A program made the translations under genes and the position numbers. The notes beneath the pieces were generated by a model that saw nothing but the letters and a program-made list of their open reading frames with translations, was not told the origin of the DNA and did not search any database. This document shows positions 1 through 12,860 of a stretch of 64,000 nucleotides of DNA, piece after piece (position 1 is the stretch's first letter; every line of letters begins with the position of its first letter). The DNA lies in contig CALNXK010000069.1 in assembly GCA_942486035.1 (NCBI GenBank), positions 2,190,001 through 2,254,000 on the forward strand, read 5' to 3'. This DNA is from Porites lobata. Its lineage: Eukaryota > Cnidaria > Anthozoa > Scleractinia > Poritidae.

Positions 1-143
1 TCATCATCAATTTTATTGAAAAATAGGCAACTCAAAAATCGGCAACTGGAGCGAGTATAGATTTATATGAACATTATAATAGTTTATGGTAGCATATTGA
101 GTATTCAATCCAATTTCACATAAAGAATTGCACCCAATTTTGA
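1..143. other. Flanking DNA left of the LINE, no feature seen
   Basis: AT-rich sequence with no convincing reading frame or repeat. It ends at the left copy of the LINE target duplication. Confidence 0.5.
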
Positions 144-361
144 TTTTTGTACAATCATTTTTTTTAAAAATATGTTTATTGATAATCACATTAAATAATT
201 ACATTTACAAAACACACACACACACAAAAAAAACTTTAACAAGAGACATTAACAGAGTAAAGCAAAAAAAATTGTCAAATTATTACAGGAGGTGTTACAG
301 GGCTAAAAGAAATTGTAAAAAAAGTACAACAGGGCAATGAAATAATACGGAGTCAATACAG

Positions 362-3300
362 TTAACTTAAATAAGGCGTCAGTATCCACTTTCTTTTAAA
401 GAATTCTTTGTTGCTGACTTTTTCTTCTGTTTCATATTTAGCGATGATCTTGGCTCTAAATCCATAAATGTTTGGAAGGATTTGTTTGCTCCTGCAGTCC
501 CACAAATAGAGTTTTCCAATAATTATAAAATAGTTCAGCAATTGAAGTAAAGGGCAAGCATTTTCCGTCAAAATTCCAAAGAGCACATTTTCCAAGCAGA
601 GACGAATTCGTTGATTCGAAATAAGGCACCAATATAGTTCAAATTCAATCCAAAACTGTTTAGAGCGTGAGCAGTGATAGAACAAATGCGTTAATGATTC
701 AGGTTGATTGTCACAGAAAGTACATAAATCATTTGTCCTATAACCTATTTTATACAACTTTGTATTTGTGTAAAGAATTGAGTTAATTAATTTGTACTAC
801 AAGGCTTTAACATACGATTCGACAACGATAGAGTGTGGCAGCTTAAATATTTGCTTCAGATTGTCGCTGTTAAAATTAAAGTTACTCTGTAATTTTGGAA
901 TAATATTGGGCGGTTTAGCTTTTTCTCTGATGAGTAGGTTGTAGTAATCCTTTGATTTCCCTTTCGTAACATCAAAATTATTGTCACCCACCACAAATGC
1001 TGGTGAGTTTATGGAAGGATACCTGTCATAACTTCTTAACGATAATGGAATGGACCTGCGTAAGCCAGCCCATTCTAAAATATTTGTTTTGGATATCTTT
1101 TTGGACAGTTGATTATAAGAATCAGTACTGTTCAGACTAAATAAAAGATCCTGAATGCAAATGACACTCGCATTAACATAATGTTTATAATAAACCGGCT
1201 TGTTTTCTACTTTTATTTCTTTGTTATTCCAGATTATCGTTTTCCAATCTTCGTCAGTGGCAAACGTTTCACGAAATCACGGCCACCATAACAAAAGTTC
1301 CTGATAAAATTGAGAAGGAATTGTGTAATCCGAGATATTGTAGTTGCAGTTAAAAAAGAACAATCCCCCAACGGAGCTCAGTATGTGTTGTAGGTAGCTT
1401 TTCCAAGTTCCATTAGTCCCACTGAAGATACGTTTTAACCAAGCTAATCTCAATGACTTAACCATGCACTCGAGATCAACCATTCTTAGCCCTCCCTCTT
1501 CGTATTCGTTAATAACTGAAGCTCTTGTTACCTTATCTACACCTTTCCAGAGAAATTTAAACAGTATTTTATTCAATTCTTTTAGTAATTCCTTGGGAGT
1601 TGGAAGGATCGAACAAATGTAAATGTACTTAGGGATAAGAAAAGATTTGATTATTGTCACCTTACCGTATATCGACAGGCCTCTAGCGGACCATATATTA
1701 ATAAGTTTTTTAATTGAATCCAGTCGTTCTATAAAATTCTTTTCTTTAAGCAATTTTTGGTCATAAGTAAAATATACACCTAGAGCTTTTATTGGCTTGT
1801 CCGGCCATTTAATACCGAATGGTTTTTCTTTATAATGTCTCTTAGATCCAATCCACATACCTTCAGTTTTTGAACAGTTAATCTTGAGTCCAGAGAGAAT
1901 TTCGAATTTGTTAAGTAGTTCAAATAATCTTGTGGCCGAGCTTGTGTCAGCTAACACAGCGGTTGTATCGTCTGCAAACTGTAGAAGCTTAGTTTCCTCA
2001 GTTCCTGTTGTGATTCCTTGAATTGACTCTTTTTGCCTTATAGCAATTGCTAAAGTTTCTACAGCAATTATAAATAAGTAAGGAGAGAGTGGATCACCCT
2101 GCCTAACACCGCGTTCCAGAGTAAAAAAGTTAGAACTAACGCCATTGTTTATAACACAGCTTTGAATGCTGTTATAAAAGGTTTTCACCCATTGAAGGAA
2201 ATCTCGACCAAAGTTAAACTTTTTAAGACTCTCAATGAGAAATTCCCATTCCACACTATCAAAAGCTTTTTGAAAATCTATAAACAGTAGTAAACCTGGG
2301 ATGTTTTCCTTAGCTGTGAAGTCCATAATATCGAAAATAGAACGTACTGCTTCACCAATGAAACGATCTTTAACATAACCAGTCTGGTTGTAGTGAATGA
2401 TACTGGGTAACACCTTTTTAACCCTTGCTGCAATCACCTTGGACATAATTTTGGTATCTACATTAACAAGAGATATTGGCCGCCAGTTTTCGAGGAGAGT
2501 GCGATCTTTTCCGCTTTTCTCAAGCAGAGTGATTACAGCCTGTTTTTGTGAGCATGACATTTCCCCTTTTTCGAAGCATTCATTTGCACACCTGATAAAA
2601 CTTTCGCTTATTAAAGGCCAAAATTTTCTATAGAATTCAGCTGGAATGCCATCATTTACAGGGGATTTATTACTCTGAAAGCTATCCAAGAGTTCAGAAC
2701 ATTCTTCTGGAAAAATTAATCCTTCACAGGAATTTTTTTCCTCCTCTGAAAGTTGGGGAATATTCAGATCGTTCAAAAATGAAGATATTTTCTCTCCTGT
2801 ATTGGGACTCTTAATGCTGCTTTTGTACAATTCTCTGTAAAAACGCTCTTGTTCTTTTAGTATACAGTGCGGATCCGTTGTAATTTTACCATTTATGCAC
2901 AGTTTTCTTATATGCTTCTTAACGTGGTTCCTTTTTTCTAAGTTTAAAAAATATTTTGTGCTTTTCTCTCCATGTTCATGCCATGTAGCACGTGCTCGTA
3001 TTATTACGCCTTTGGTTTTTTCTTCGTAAAACGACTCCAACTTCTCCTGAACTACGTTATAATAGGTTTTGTTATGGTCGTTTGGATTATTTTCAAGTTT
3101 ACTTTTTGCTTTAGTTAATTCCTCCTGAAGGTCAAGTTCCTTTTTCCCCCTTTCTTTTGCCTTTCTTTTAGAGTATTGAATAGCATGAGCTCTTATGTTA
3201 TATTTAATCCAATCCCATATCATTTGATTATCTGTAAATTCTTTCTGTCCTTCCGCTATCCAAAGTGGAATCATCCTGGCTATATCTTCTTCGTAATCTT

Positions 3301-4094
3301 CATCATCTAACAGAGAGCAGTTCATTTTCCAGTTTCCTGGCCCTTTTAATTCGTCCTCTAGCTTTCCGAGTTCTAAAGAAATTGCATCATGATCTGTTCG
3401 TACAGCCGGGATTATTTCGGTCAATTCAACAAAATCGCTCAGGTTGTTAGATATCAACCAGTAATCGACACGACAAAACACTAGGGGAGATTTTTGACTC
3501 CACGTAAAACTTTTTGCGTCTGGATTTTTGGATCTCCAGATATCCACTAAATCTAATTTACTTTTGAAATCTTCGACACAAGAGATAACTGACTTCCTTT
3601 TTGTACTTGCTCCGCCTTTTTTGTCGAGTAATGGATCGAGTGGACAGTTAAAAATCTCCTCCTAGTATGATGTTATCCAAAGAATCGAGATTTTCATTTT
3701 GCAAAATTGAAAGTAGGTTGTTGAAAAAATTCACTTGGTCTTTATCTTTGTTCAGCGCATAAACATTAATCAGCACATAGTCTTTATCTTGGACGCAAGC
3801 TTTTAAAATAATATATCGCCCCTCGGGGTCTACAATTTTATGAGTAATGCTGCACTCAATACCATTTTTAAACAAAATCGCAACACCTCGCGAATTAGAA
3901 CTACCGTGGGAAGATATCATCTCAGCACCCCATTCATTTCTCCATTGATTTTCTGTTGCAGCGATCGAGTGCGTCTCTTGTAAAAAAACAAGGTCTGCTT
4001 TACGTTTACGACACCAGAGAAAGATGGTTCTTCTTTTGCTGAAATTACTTAAGCCCTTCACATTAAGCGATATTAGTTTAAAAGCACTGAACAA
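362..4094 (-). pseudogene. L1 ORF2: APE endonuclease, reverse transcriptase, zinc knuckle (broken)
   Basis: The N-terminal part (3648-4094) is an APE-type endonuclease with SLNVKGL, FLQETHS and LGGDF motifs. The frame is lost at about 3648 in a run of T residues, consistent with a one-base expansion. The next open stretch (1277-3547, 756 codons) carries the reverse transcriptase, with DFQKAFDSVEW, RQGDPLSPYLF and the catalytic FADD. A stop at 1277-1279 and further breaks at about 797 and 757-790 separate the C-terminal section, which ends in a zf-RVT zinc-binding motif (LCTFC...HLFYHC) near 660-735. ORF2 nicks the target and primes reverse transcription. At least three lesions make it non-functional. 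The motif set is diagnostic. Confidence 0.9.
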
Positions 4095-4537
4095 CTAATG
4101 TCACTGTATGTAAATTGTGGGACTGCATAGCTGAAAACAAAAGAGCCGGACGTGTAATTGAACAAACGAAGGCGTGAATGTAGACATACTTTGAAAGCAA
4201 GTAAAGGATACTGATTGTGCATAGATAAAATTAATAAAGAAACACAGTAAGCGAAAATTAGAATAGAAAAACACTCGAAAAAATCTCAAATACAACACTA
4301 ACAGATAAGAAAAAGAAAATAATAAAGGGACACACGTTAACCACCAAAACACTAGCCGAAACATACTCCCTTGAGATACTCAAATGAAGTATTTTAAGAA
4401 GGTACTGACCTTTCGACAATTTTAAATATTGTGTTTTTCAGAATCTAATTAGCTTCAATCTGACTTAAAGAAGTTGTTGTTGTATTGCACCAGTAGTACT
4501 GTAAATTAGTTGAACAGATCTATGTTCGTTCTTTGAT

Positions 4538-5314
4538 CTACTTAAAATCCTCAGAGATATTTGTTACATCATACTTTAGTTCTCCTATGTACAGATATCT
4601 ACCAACCACTTTGGCCTCTGAACCTTGCTGCTTTGCCTTGAACATCGCCTTTATTAGCTTCCTTCGTTCATCTTGTATAGCTTTTGCATAATCCGCGGTT
4701 ATGTAAGCGTCCTTGAACCTTGTGCTCTCTTTAATTCCCTTCGTCCTGGCAAAAACCTGGTCTCTGTCTTCTCGGCAAACGAAGCGAGCAATGATCGGTC
4801 TGTGTTTGTTTTCTTTTCGCTTGCCAATTCGATGCACTGCGTGAAATCGAATTTGTGCAGTGTCCATTTGCAACTCCTTTTGCAAAATGTTGAGAATAAC
4901 TTGTTTCGGCGAGTGGTTAACACCTTCTTCTTCTGATTCTGGGATATTGTGAAATTTTAGATTCTCGCGCCGAGTATAATCTTCCAGCTCTATAACTTTG
5001 TCTCTTTCCTCCTTTAGCTCAGCTTTGGTTTTTGTAAGAAGCGCTCGCAGTTTTTGCATCTCGTCCTCCTATACCGTTTTAGAGTCTTTCAGAGCTTTGG
5101 TTGCCTCTTTCATATCTTCAATGGTCGCCCATATTTCATCTACACTTTTTTCCACGCCTTTAATATTGCTCTTCAACATATCAATGTCTTCCTTCATTTC
5201 CTGCCTCAGGCCACATAATTCTTCGTGCAGCTTCGCAAAGTTGCTTTCCATTTTCGCCGTTAAGTTTTGAATTAAGTCCCTGAGTGAATTTGTTTCCTCT
5301 TCTTCTTCGTTCAT
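4538..5314 (-). pseudogene. L1 ORF1-like RNA-binding protein, one in-frame stop
   Basis: About 258 codons from an ATG at 5314. The first 81 residues are acidic (NEEEEE near the start) with heptad-like spacing typical of a coiled coil. An in-frame TAG at 5069-5071 follows. Reading then continues in the same frame into a block with YTRRENLKFHNIPES and later FVCREDRDQVF, characteristic of the RRM-like core of L1 ORF1p (Transposase_22 type). ORF1p trimers coat the LINE RNA and act as a chaperone in the ribonucleoprotein. The product is about the expected length for the family, and apart from the stop the frame is clean, suggesting fairly recent decay. It lies upstream of ORF2 in the usual L1 order. 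Confidence 0.82.
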
Positions 5315-5498
5315 CCTTGCTTTTTTTTATTCGGTGTTGGATGAAACAGAACTAGAGCTGGAGCCTCTTTCTCCCCTTTTGGATTTAGTCATAATTCTGA
5401 TTCAAAATAACCGAGGTTTTCCCTTCTTGAGATTGCTCTTCACACCGCGTGGCCTTCCGCCATGACGCTCGGCCCAGTCTCCATTTTTGTACAATCAT

Positions 5499-8059
5499 GC
5501 AAACATGCACTTTAAAAAGGAGGCAAGCAAGACATTAATTATAAAAGTAATATACATTGTACAATTCGGTATGGACGGTTTAACGATAAGTAAATCTTGT
5601 AAATAGGCACAGCAGGGGCCCATAACCTGGAACGAGCAACTCCTTTGTGCCCACGCATTAAGGCGTTGTCACAGGCCAGGTTATTTTAGATCGATTTTCT
5701 GCGAATTTTAAATCAAATAAATCTTACAAATCACTCAAAAAAACAGGAGACTAGAAAAAAAAAGTATTTCTGATAGCATTTCCTTCTTCTTTTTTGTAAT
5801 TATCGCACTTTGGATAAGCACGCCTATGGAACGGTGCTTTCATTTTTGTGGGAAAGTCTCAAAAATAATGCTAAAAATAACTTGATTAGTGAAAAGGCCG
5901 TCGCATATGCTAAGTATGGGAGTTGGCCGCTGCGGGTTATGGGCTCCTGTGAAAGGTTAATAATGTGTAAATTCTTTGCTGTATTTGTGCCTTTCCATGG
6001 CATTGCTTGATCTTGATCCTTTCTATTTATAACTGGACCTGAGAAAGAATGATAACATCTGAAATTGATTGTTCTAAGCTTGCAGTTCCACAAGTACATG
6101 TAGGTTCACTGGTTTAGATTAGGACCGTCAAAATTTGTGAAATGGCCTGTGTAATGAATCACAGGTCAGGTTTTTACACTGAACCAAAGTGAATCCTGCA
6201 TATCACACCAAACGTTATTACAGCTGGATGGCTTCTTCAGCATGAACCCCTTACATGTACGTTACTTTAATCTCGAGAAGACTTGAAATGCATAGATGCA
6301 TTTGAAGTTAACAAAACTACTGGGAAGCGCATTCGAGCAAAAGCAAACATTAATAGTTTGAGCAATGGCTATACATGATGAGGTGATTGTTTATTATTGT
6401 AGTGCTAAAATTGAAAACTGAAAAGAAAAAAAACAAAAAACAAAAATGTGCAGTAGCGCAAAATTAAACAACAATTCTTTTCATTTGAAGTCACTTAATT
6501 TATTTCAGTTTATTAAAAAGTTTAGGTATTCTCGTTCAACCTAATCAATGGGCTGTCTGACCATGATTGAAAAGCGTACATGTTCAGTCTAAAAGGCTAC
6601 AAACGAAATTTGACGTCAGGGTACAAAATATTTTGAAAGTAACTCTTGACCAGCATCACTTGAAAAATCAAAGGGTGCCTCTGGCTAACTCGTGGATTAA
6701 GTATCTTAGAAATGAAAGCGGATAATTTACTTGCAATTGGTTTACCGGTATTAGTCTGTCAAAAACTGGGTCATACAAGGCAAAATCTCTCTCAGAAAGC
6801 TAGGGCTTTGTTTGCCAGTTAATGTTGGACACATTTTACGATAAAAACATGAGGAGGGGCTTGGACTTGTCTTCTATTCAAGGGAACATAGATCTTTTGC
6901 GCTACGCAGTGACATTCTGTGGAGCAGTTGTTTTGAAAGTTATGGACCAAAAGGCACTCGCTAAGCGCAGATGAGGTTATAAGGTGCGTTTAAATGTGTA
7001 TATATAAATACTTGGAGAGTTTGCCCAAGGGCACCCAACGTCAATTTTCGGAAAATATCTGTTCGGAAGACGATTTGAGATCTAGAATTTTCGGAACATT
7101 TGTTGTAAAATTTCTTGCTTGCCTGCCCCTCCTAGGATTTTCGAACATATAAAAAATGGTATAATTACCCATTTTTTAAGGATTTTTACCCTGAAAAGGT
7201 CACCTAGAATTTTCGGATCACTAGACTTTCAGCTAGGAAATCCGAACAGATGAAAGATTTTTAGGAGATAAAAATACGCCTGTATCTACCGTTTAAATAC
7301 TAAAATACCTTCATCAATGATATGTTTAAGTGGTTTTGAACTATATTTTCGTTGCGTGCCCTTAGCTGTTTGCCAGACACGAGTTCACAAATCTTGGATT
7401 TATATTAGAAACCTTGCCAGACAGTCTTTCTCTCTCTTTGACCGGAATAAGACTCAGCCCCAAACAAGCAAGACGAGTGATCAACGGCTAGCTTATCACT
7501 AACAGAACGATGGACGATTACAGAAATTGGCTGACAATCAAATTCTGTGCTGACTTATTCCCTGCTCGCAGATGTCCTTCCGTTATAAAGTTTCAAATAA
7601 GACTATAGAATGCGCGAGGGTGAATCGATCAAACGTCCTTTTAATTTCTAAGGCTCACTTTCCGGCAAATAAAATGAACTGAATGTAAAAAGTGAAATAG
7701 AAATAGCGAAAAATTCAACTTCTATTAAATCTTAATTCTTATGGTTTAGAATAAACTATTCTCGAAATTAACTGAGAATGTTTTGATCAAAGGTGTGTAA
7801 ATCGAGCTAAAACTGTTCATGGAACCTTGCGTTTCCTGTATATATCTCACCTATTGTATGGAATATGTGTGAAAATGTTCATTGTGAATCGGTATATTTC
7901 AAAGAGCTACACAACGAGCAAGAATACTATTGACCGACAATATACAGAACGGGGGCAGCTGTAGTGTCAACTATTACTAGTAATAACTGACTAAATCAGC
8001 TAGGAGTTCCTCTCATCAATGTTTTCGTTCTGTTCATTATGCATAACGCTGGCACTTAA
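5499..8059. other. Non-coding AT-rich DNA, no gene recognised
   Basis: Only short open frames without recognisable composition occur here. Variants of a short phrase around GAATTTTCGGA recur near 7080-7215, suggesting remnants of a degraded local repeat. No tRNA, rRNA or transposon ends were identified. Confidence 0.5.
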
Positions 8060-8530
8060 ACAATCGTTACAAAAACTGCTTCGGAAATTTCTGGAGCAAC
8101 ACTTTGTGACTGTCTTTAGGAGAAATTTGGAACAACATTTATTTATAAAAGGTGTTTCAGAAATTTCGGAAGCAGTATTTTTCGACCATCTTTGAAAGAA
8201 ATTTGAAACAGCCTTTATGAAAAGTGTTTCAGAAATTTCTGAAGCACATTTTATGACCGTCTTTAGAAGAAATCTGTGACAATATAGAAACTGTTTCGAA
8301 AATTTCTGAATCAACATTTTGTGACCCTCTATAAACAAGTTCTGCATGAACAGTGTTTTGGAAGTTTCCGAAACACTTTTGGTGACCCGTATCTCTTCAG
8401 TTTTTTGGGACTTGTACTGTTTCGGAAATTTCCGAAACAACCTGGGGAACCCGCGTCTATACAACTGAATTTCGAGCCAATGCTCTAATTAAATTTGTTT
8501 CGGAAATTTCTAAAACATCATTTGGTGCCA
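8060..8530. repeat. Degenerate tandem array built on CGGAAATTTCTGAA
   Basis: Roughly 55-60 base units each contain a phrase like TTTCGGAAATTTCTGAAGCA followed by a variant of CATTTTGTGACC and a variable AGAAAT spacer. At least seven units can be followed by eye. The core GAAATTTC is self-complementary, so every unit can form a small hairpin. The array gives rise to a spurious minus-strand open frame of 154 codons rich in SETSETLF-like repeats, which is best read as a by-product of the array and not as a gene. Confidence 0.75.
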
Positions 8531-8692
8531 TCACTTAAGAAAAGTGTCCTTGAAGGTTATTTCAGCCGAAGGTAGGGTTTACCCGTCAGAAATGACACTT
8601 TAGTGATTAAATTTCAGACGAGATTTTTATATTCGGCACAAATTTAAAAGTCTTAATTTTCAGCTGAATTCTTTTCGCTTTAGAATATGTTA

Positions 8693-9065
8693 GGCCATCC
8701 TCTTTTTGTCTCCGTTTAGCGTCCTCCGACCGACCCAAATTTTTGGCATTTTCAAAAAAAAAAGAAGTAACGACGTAGTTAAACCATTTTCTCTTGACAT
8801 AATTCTTTTAATCTGAAAAATGAGCATAGTAACAGCACAGAGAACAACAGGAAAAAACAGGAATATCTTTTAAAGTATCTTGTGCATTTTGTTAATCCAA
8901 ATATGTGAATGTTAACTTTTAACGTCATCCTGGGGTACCAGGGCCTCCTATTCCGAGAATTCTTGTGATTTTTCTTTTTAGTTTTTTTTCCTCAATCCGA
9001 CCGACAGACCCAATATCAGGAAACGCATTCGACGCTAAACGAAAAACAAAAAAAGGGGGATGGCC
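8693..9065. mobile_element. MITE with 3-base TTA duplication, PIF/Harbinger-like
   Basis: The ends are inverted copies of each other: GGCCATCC...GTTTAGCGTC at the left and its diverged complement at the right (about 35 bases per arm with several mismatches). TTA lies on both sides (8690-8692 and 9066-9068). Both arms contain a CCGACCGAC-type phrase further in. The element is about 373 bases with no coding capacity. A 3-base TTA/TAA duplication is characteristic of PIF/Harbinger elements, hence the tentative class. Confidence 0.65.
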
Positions 9066-9068
9066 TTA

Positions 9069-9805
9069 GTCCACTTTAGAACGTGATTTTTATTGTATTT
9101 CTTGAAAAGGAAAACCTCTCTCGTCAATTTACAATGTATTTTGTTTAATAAATATGATTAAAATAGGGTATTTAAAATGTATTTTGGGCATAGAACCACT
9201 AACACTGTTACAAACAGAGTTCAAATAGACTATTTGAAATATGTTTTAAGGGCTTATAAATGCTGACTGTACTTTAAGAGCGGCCGTCCGTAAATATCGC
9301 CTGGGGGTGTGCAAAATGAAAATATCGAAAATCCCCAAACTCTGTCAGAATATAGGTCTAGGTAAACTATTTCTAGAAAAATAACTTTTACGTCGATTGG
9401 ATTTTTATTTTACGCGTACGCCGACCGAGTCGGTTCGGAGGCTCTCAGATCAGTTTTCACAGGCTTAAGACCATATATTACTTAAAAATCGTTCAAAAAT
9501 TAAATAAGTAACAAACTCTGCCTCTGAAAATCTTAATAGAAAGAGCACAACTTAACAGATAGTTTCGATCTGAAATTTTTCTATTCAACAGGAAATCTAA
9601 TATTTTTCGGATTTTTAATAATTTTACCTAATTTAACCGATTTTTGACAGACATAAAATTGGCAAATTTCAGACACAAAAATCACCACTTGGTATACGGC
9701 TTTGAGCCATATTAAACTTACCTACTGATGGAAAGAGCAAGGTGTCTTCCTCAAATAAATGCACTAAAATTCTTCGGCAATCTTGCACAGAAAATGTTTG
9801 AACGC
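9069..9805. other. Non-coding DNA, no gene recognised
   Basis: AT-rich sequence with no supported gene or repeat boundary. It leads into copy A of the dispersed repeat family that starts around 9806. Confidence 0.4.
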
Positions 9806-11766
9806 GGAGCACCATGGTTAAGTAAATCTACCCATCCCAGAAAATTTGGTAATCACGTGACCGTACACCGCCCTCAGCACGCCCGTCCGTCCGCACGATC
9901 AATCTCACACTTTCTAGCTAGTTTGGGAGCACAGGAAGACTGGTATTGCAGACATTGCACGTCAATGTTGTGATCAATTGACAGCTGTCAAAACAGGGTA
10001 TCCGCTGACCAGTATCACCTGACCGTATCGCGGGCTCAGGTGTCGACCCATCGAGGTCGAGTATCTTTTTAAAGTTATCCGCTGACAAGTTACTAGTTTT
10101 CAAATGATTGCAGGCTCAAGTTTAATTTTTTTAATTCATATGAAATATGTTGGTTTTTTTTTATTTGCCGCACAATTAAAATTTTGATTTCAAACTGACC
10201 TCGGAAGCTAAAAATTGAGCCAGTTTTTATAGGCAGGGAAGACATGCCAGTTCCTTTTAACTTTTCTCACCAAGTTCACGCGTTGGTCACGCTCTACGTC
10301 CAATTTTTATACTCTGATTGGTCAAAATTTGACAGGTGAGTTCACGCGGAAAATTTATACAGCATCTTGAAACTTGTTTACTTTGACAGCTGAAGCTGAC
10401 AGAGTTTTGTGTCAACTTGTGATGTTTTTAACTGTCTTTTTCCACTGAATGTACAAAGTGAAATTCAGCTGCTATCAAGAGTCTTCTGTTATTCATGGCT
10501 AGTTTGTTTATTGGGTTTTTGGTCGAGAAATACGTCGCTTTGGCAAAGTCGGAAATCCGATTTCGGATGGCATCAATCTAATTTTATGAGGTCGAGCGTA
10601 GTTTACGCGGCTATTTGGTTTATGCACGTTTGTAAGATTTGACGCAATGATCCGACCGAGAGTGACCGAGTATCAGGTTTCATTCAAAGCTTATGGAACT
10701 TTAAAAAGCCTTTAGACATTTTCTCACCGCAAATAGAAAGAAAACGTTCCAAAGAATATTTGGTTATATTTCTGGCTGTAAAAGAAAGCTTTGAGCGATT
10801 TTCTTGCCTCGAGTTCATCTTTGAAAAAAGCAAACACCGGGAAGCCGGCTTAAAACGTAAACAAGGATTTTCAGAGACACTTTTATACTTGTCTTCGTGA
10901 ATGAAAATTGTTGTCTCTGTATATGTTTCACCGAATTATTTTCCTTTTATTGATTGTTAGTAGTCTCTTTTGCAATTTTAATCGCTGTGCCGTTTGTTTT
11001 CAGTCGCTCATGAACATCGCTTGCAGGAGTCAAAATGCCGCGCGTATCAAACGCTTTTCAAGATTACAGATCGTTATAAAATTATTAAATAAAAAATAAA
11101 CATAATAAATTCTTTATTGTGTTGAAGCGTATAACTATATTCATCTTAATTTAAACAGTCGACTTGTCAAACGTGAGAACCGGCTAGCCGTATAGGTGAT
11201 TTTGGAAATTTTTTTGACGGTTTCGCTAAAAGCCCACGCGTGCTTCGATCGTCCTGAATATTGAATGAGTGCAATTTGTATTGCAAAATTGTGAAACACT
11301 GCATTCTTTCCGAGGTCTGTACGATGAAAACGGCGCCTCGTGGTACTGTTTCACCTCAGATGTGATGTACAAAAAGTATAAAAGGTTGGTTTACACGTCC
11401 CCAGACTTGTTGGCAAGATTTTCTAAAGTAAACTTGTCGAGCCCAAAAAATTCGGCCGGATTTGTTTTCCAGGCCTAATCTACTGTGATCAAGAGCCATT
11501 ATGGCTCTTAAATGTGATCGAAGATGATTGCTATTTTTTGGGTGTGTATATAAAGGCTATCAACTCGATGTAAGATTAAGTTCACTCTTAGATGGACTGT
11601 TTGCAAATTATTTTTCTCTATAATCACGTAGCCTTTCCCTCAAAAGTCACATGAATGTGCTCTAAAGTTAACTGATTTGTGGAATACAAGTTTATTGTTT
11701 GATTTGGATTATAAATTCGAGTTAATAGGAGCTTCGCTTTTAGCCCTGGCTAAATCTATATATTAG
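9806..11766 (+). repeat. Dispersed repeat family, copy A (about 2 kb)
   Basis: It starts with GCGGAGCACCATGG and a CTACCCATCCCAG phrase, and ends with GCCCTGGCTAAATC followed by TATATATTA. The same start and end recur in copy B/C (11767-18906, split) and, inverted, in copy D (28528-31277). Internal landmarks shared between copies include CAATTGACAGCTGTCA, CACCGGGAAGCCGGCT and TGATCAAGAGCCAT. No coding frame is conserved. The family has no obvious terminal inverted repeat, and its class (for example Helitron-like, or a non-autonomous derivative) cannot be decided by eye. Confidence 0.7.
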
Positions 11767-12860
11767 CGGAGCTTCACGTTCGCGCGCGCGCGTGGGCGGA
11801 GTCCCATAGCTAAGTAAATCTACCCATCCCAGCAAATTTGGTTATCGCGTGACCGTACACCGAACGAACGAACGACCGTCCGTCCGCACCACTGGCATAC
11901 CAATGTTTACTCTCACACTGTTTCGGAGCACAGGAGAAAACTGATTGCACATCAATGTTGTGGTCAATTGACAGCTGTATCCGCTGACCAGTATCACCTG
12001 ACCGAATCGCGGGCTCGGGTGTCGACCCATCGAGGTCGAGTATTTTTGAAGTTATCTGCTGACAAGTTACTTGTTTTCAAATGAGCTCAGGCTCAAGTTT
12101 GTTTTTTTAAAGTTTATATGAAATATGTCGTGTTTATGTCACTATGGCCCAGCACTATTAAGATTTTGATTTCAAACTTACCTCGGACACGAAAATTCAG
12201 CCAGTTATTAAAAAACACAGGCGGGGAAGACCTTTTGTTACCATGGTCTCGCGTTGGTCACGCTCTACGTCCAATTTTTATGCTCTGATTGGTCAAAATT
12301 TGACGGGTGAGTTCATGCGGAAAATTTATGCAGCATGTTGAAACTTGTTTACTTTGGCAGCTGAAGCTGACAGAGTTTTGTGTCAACTTGTGATGTTTTT
12401 TAATGTCTTTTTCCACTGGATGTACAAAATGAAATACAGCTGCTATCAAGAGTCTTCTGTTATTCATGGCTGGTTTGTTTATTGGGTTTTTGGTTGAGGA
12501 ATGCAGCATCTTGAAACTTGTTTACTTTGACAGCTGAAGCTGACAGAGTTTTTTGTCAACTTGTGATATTTTTTACTGTCTTTTCCCACTGGATGCATCA
12601 AATGAAATTGGCTGGTTTGTTTATTGAATTTTTGGTTGAGAATGCGCCGCTTGTCAAAGTCAGAAATCCGATTTCGGATGACGTCGTTTTCATATTTCAC
12701 CTTGCTGGATGCGGGTTGAAAAGTCCCTCAAGCGATTCCGGCCTTTCAGGAGCTGCATCTCTAATGGTAAGCCTGAGTAATTATTGTGTTTGTTCTTTTT
12801 TATCTAATTTCATGAAGTCGAGCGCAGTTTATGAGGCTAGTTTATGCACGTTTGTATTAA

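Larger units (their letters stand above)
159..5483 (-). mobile_element. L1-type LINE retrotransposon, near full length
   Basis: The element reads on the minus strand: ORF1 at the right, then endonuclease, reverse transcriptase and a zinc knuckle towards the left. It is bounded by an exact 15-base direct repeat, TTTTTGTACAATCAT, at 144-158 and 5484-5498, which fits a target-site duplication from target-primed reverse transcription. A short T run beside the left copy is where a minus-strand poly(A) tail would be. About 170 bases of putative 5' leader lie between ORF1 and the right duplication, so the copy seems not to be 5'-truncated. Both ORFs carry stops or frameshifts, so it is inactive. The L1/Tx1-like clade call comes from the ORF1 coiled coil plus RRM-like block and the APE-type endonuclease. 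Confidence 0.9.

Noticed and set aside
128..340. 70-codon plus-strand frame with a hydrophobic start
   Set aside because: Lies in the LINE 3' region, antisense and low-complexity; no support.
8000..8464. 154-codon minus-strand open frame
   Set aside because: It lies wholly in a degenerate tandem array, and the SETSETLF-like repetition follows from the DNA repeat.
9728..9973. 81-codon plus-strand frame
   Set aside because: Straddles the start of repeat copy A; not shared in frame with copies B or D.
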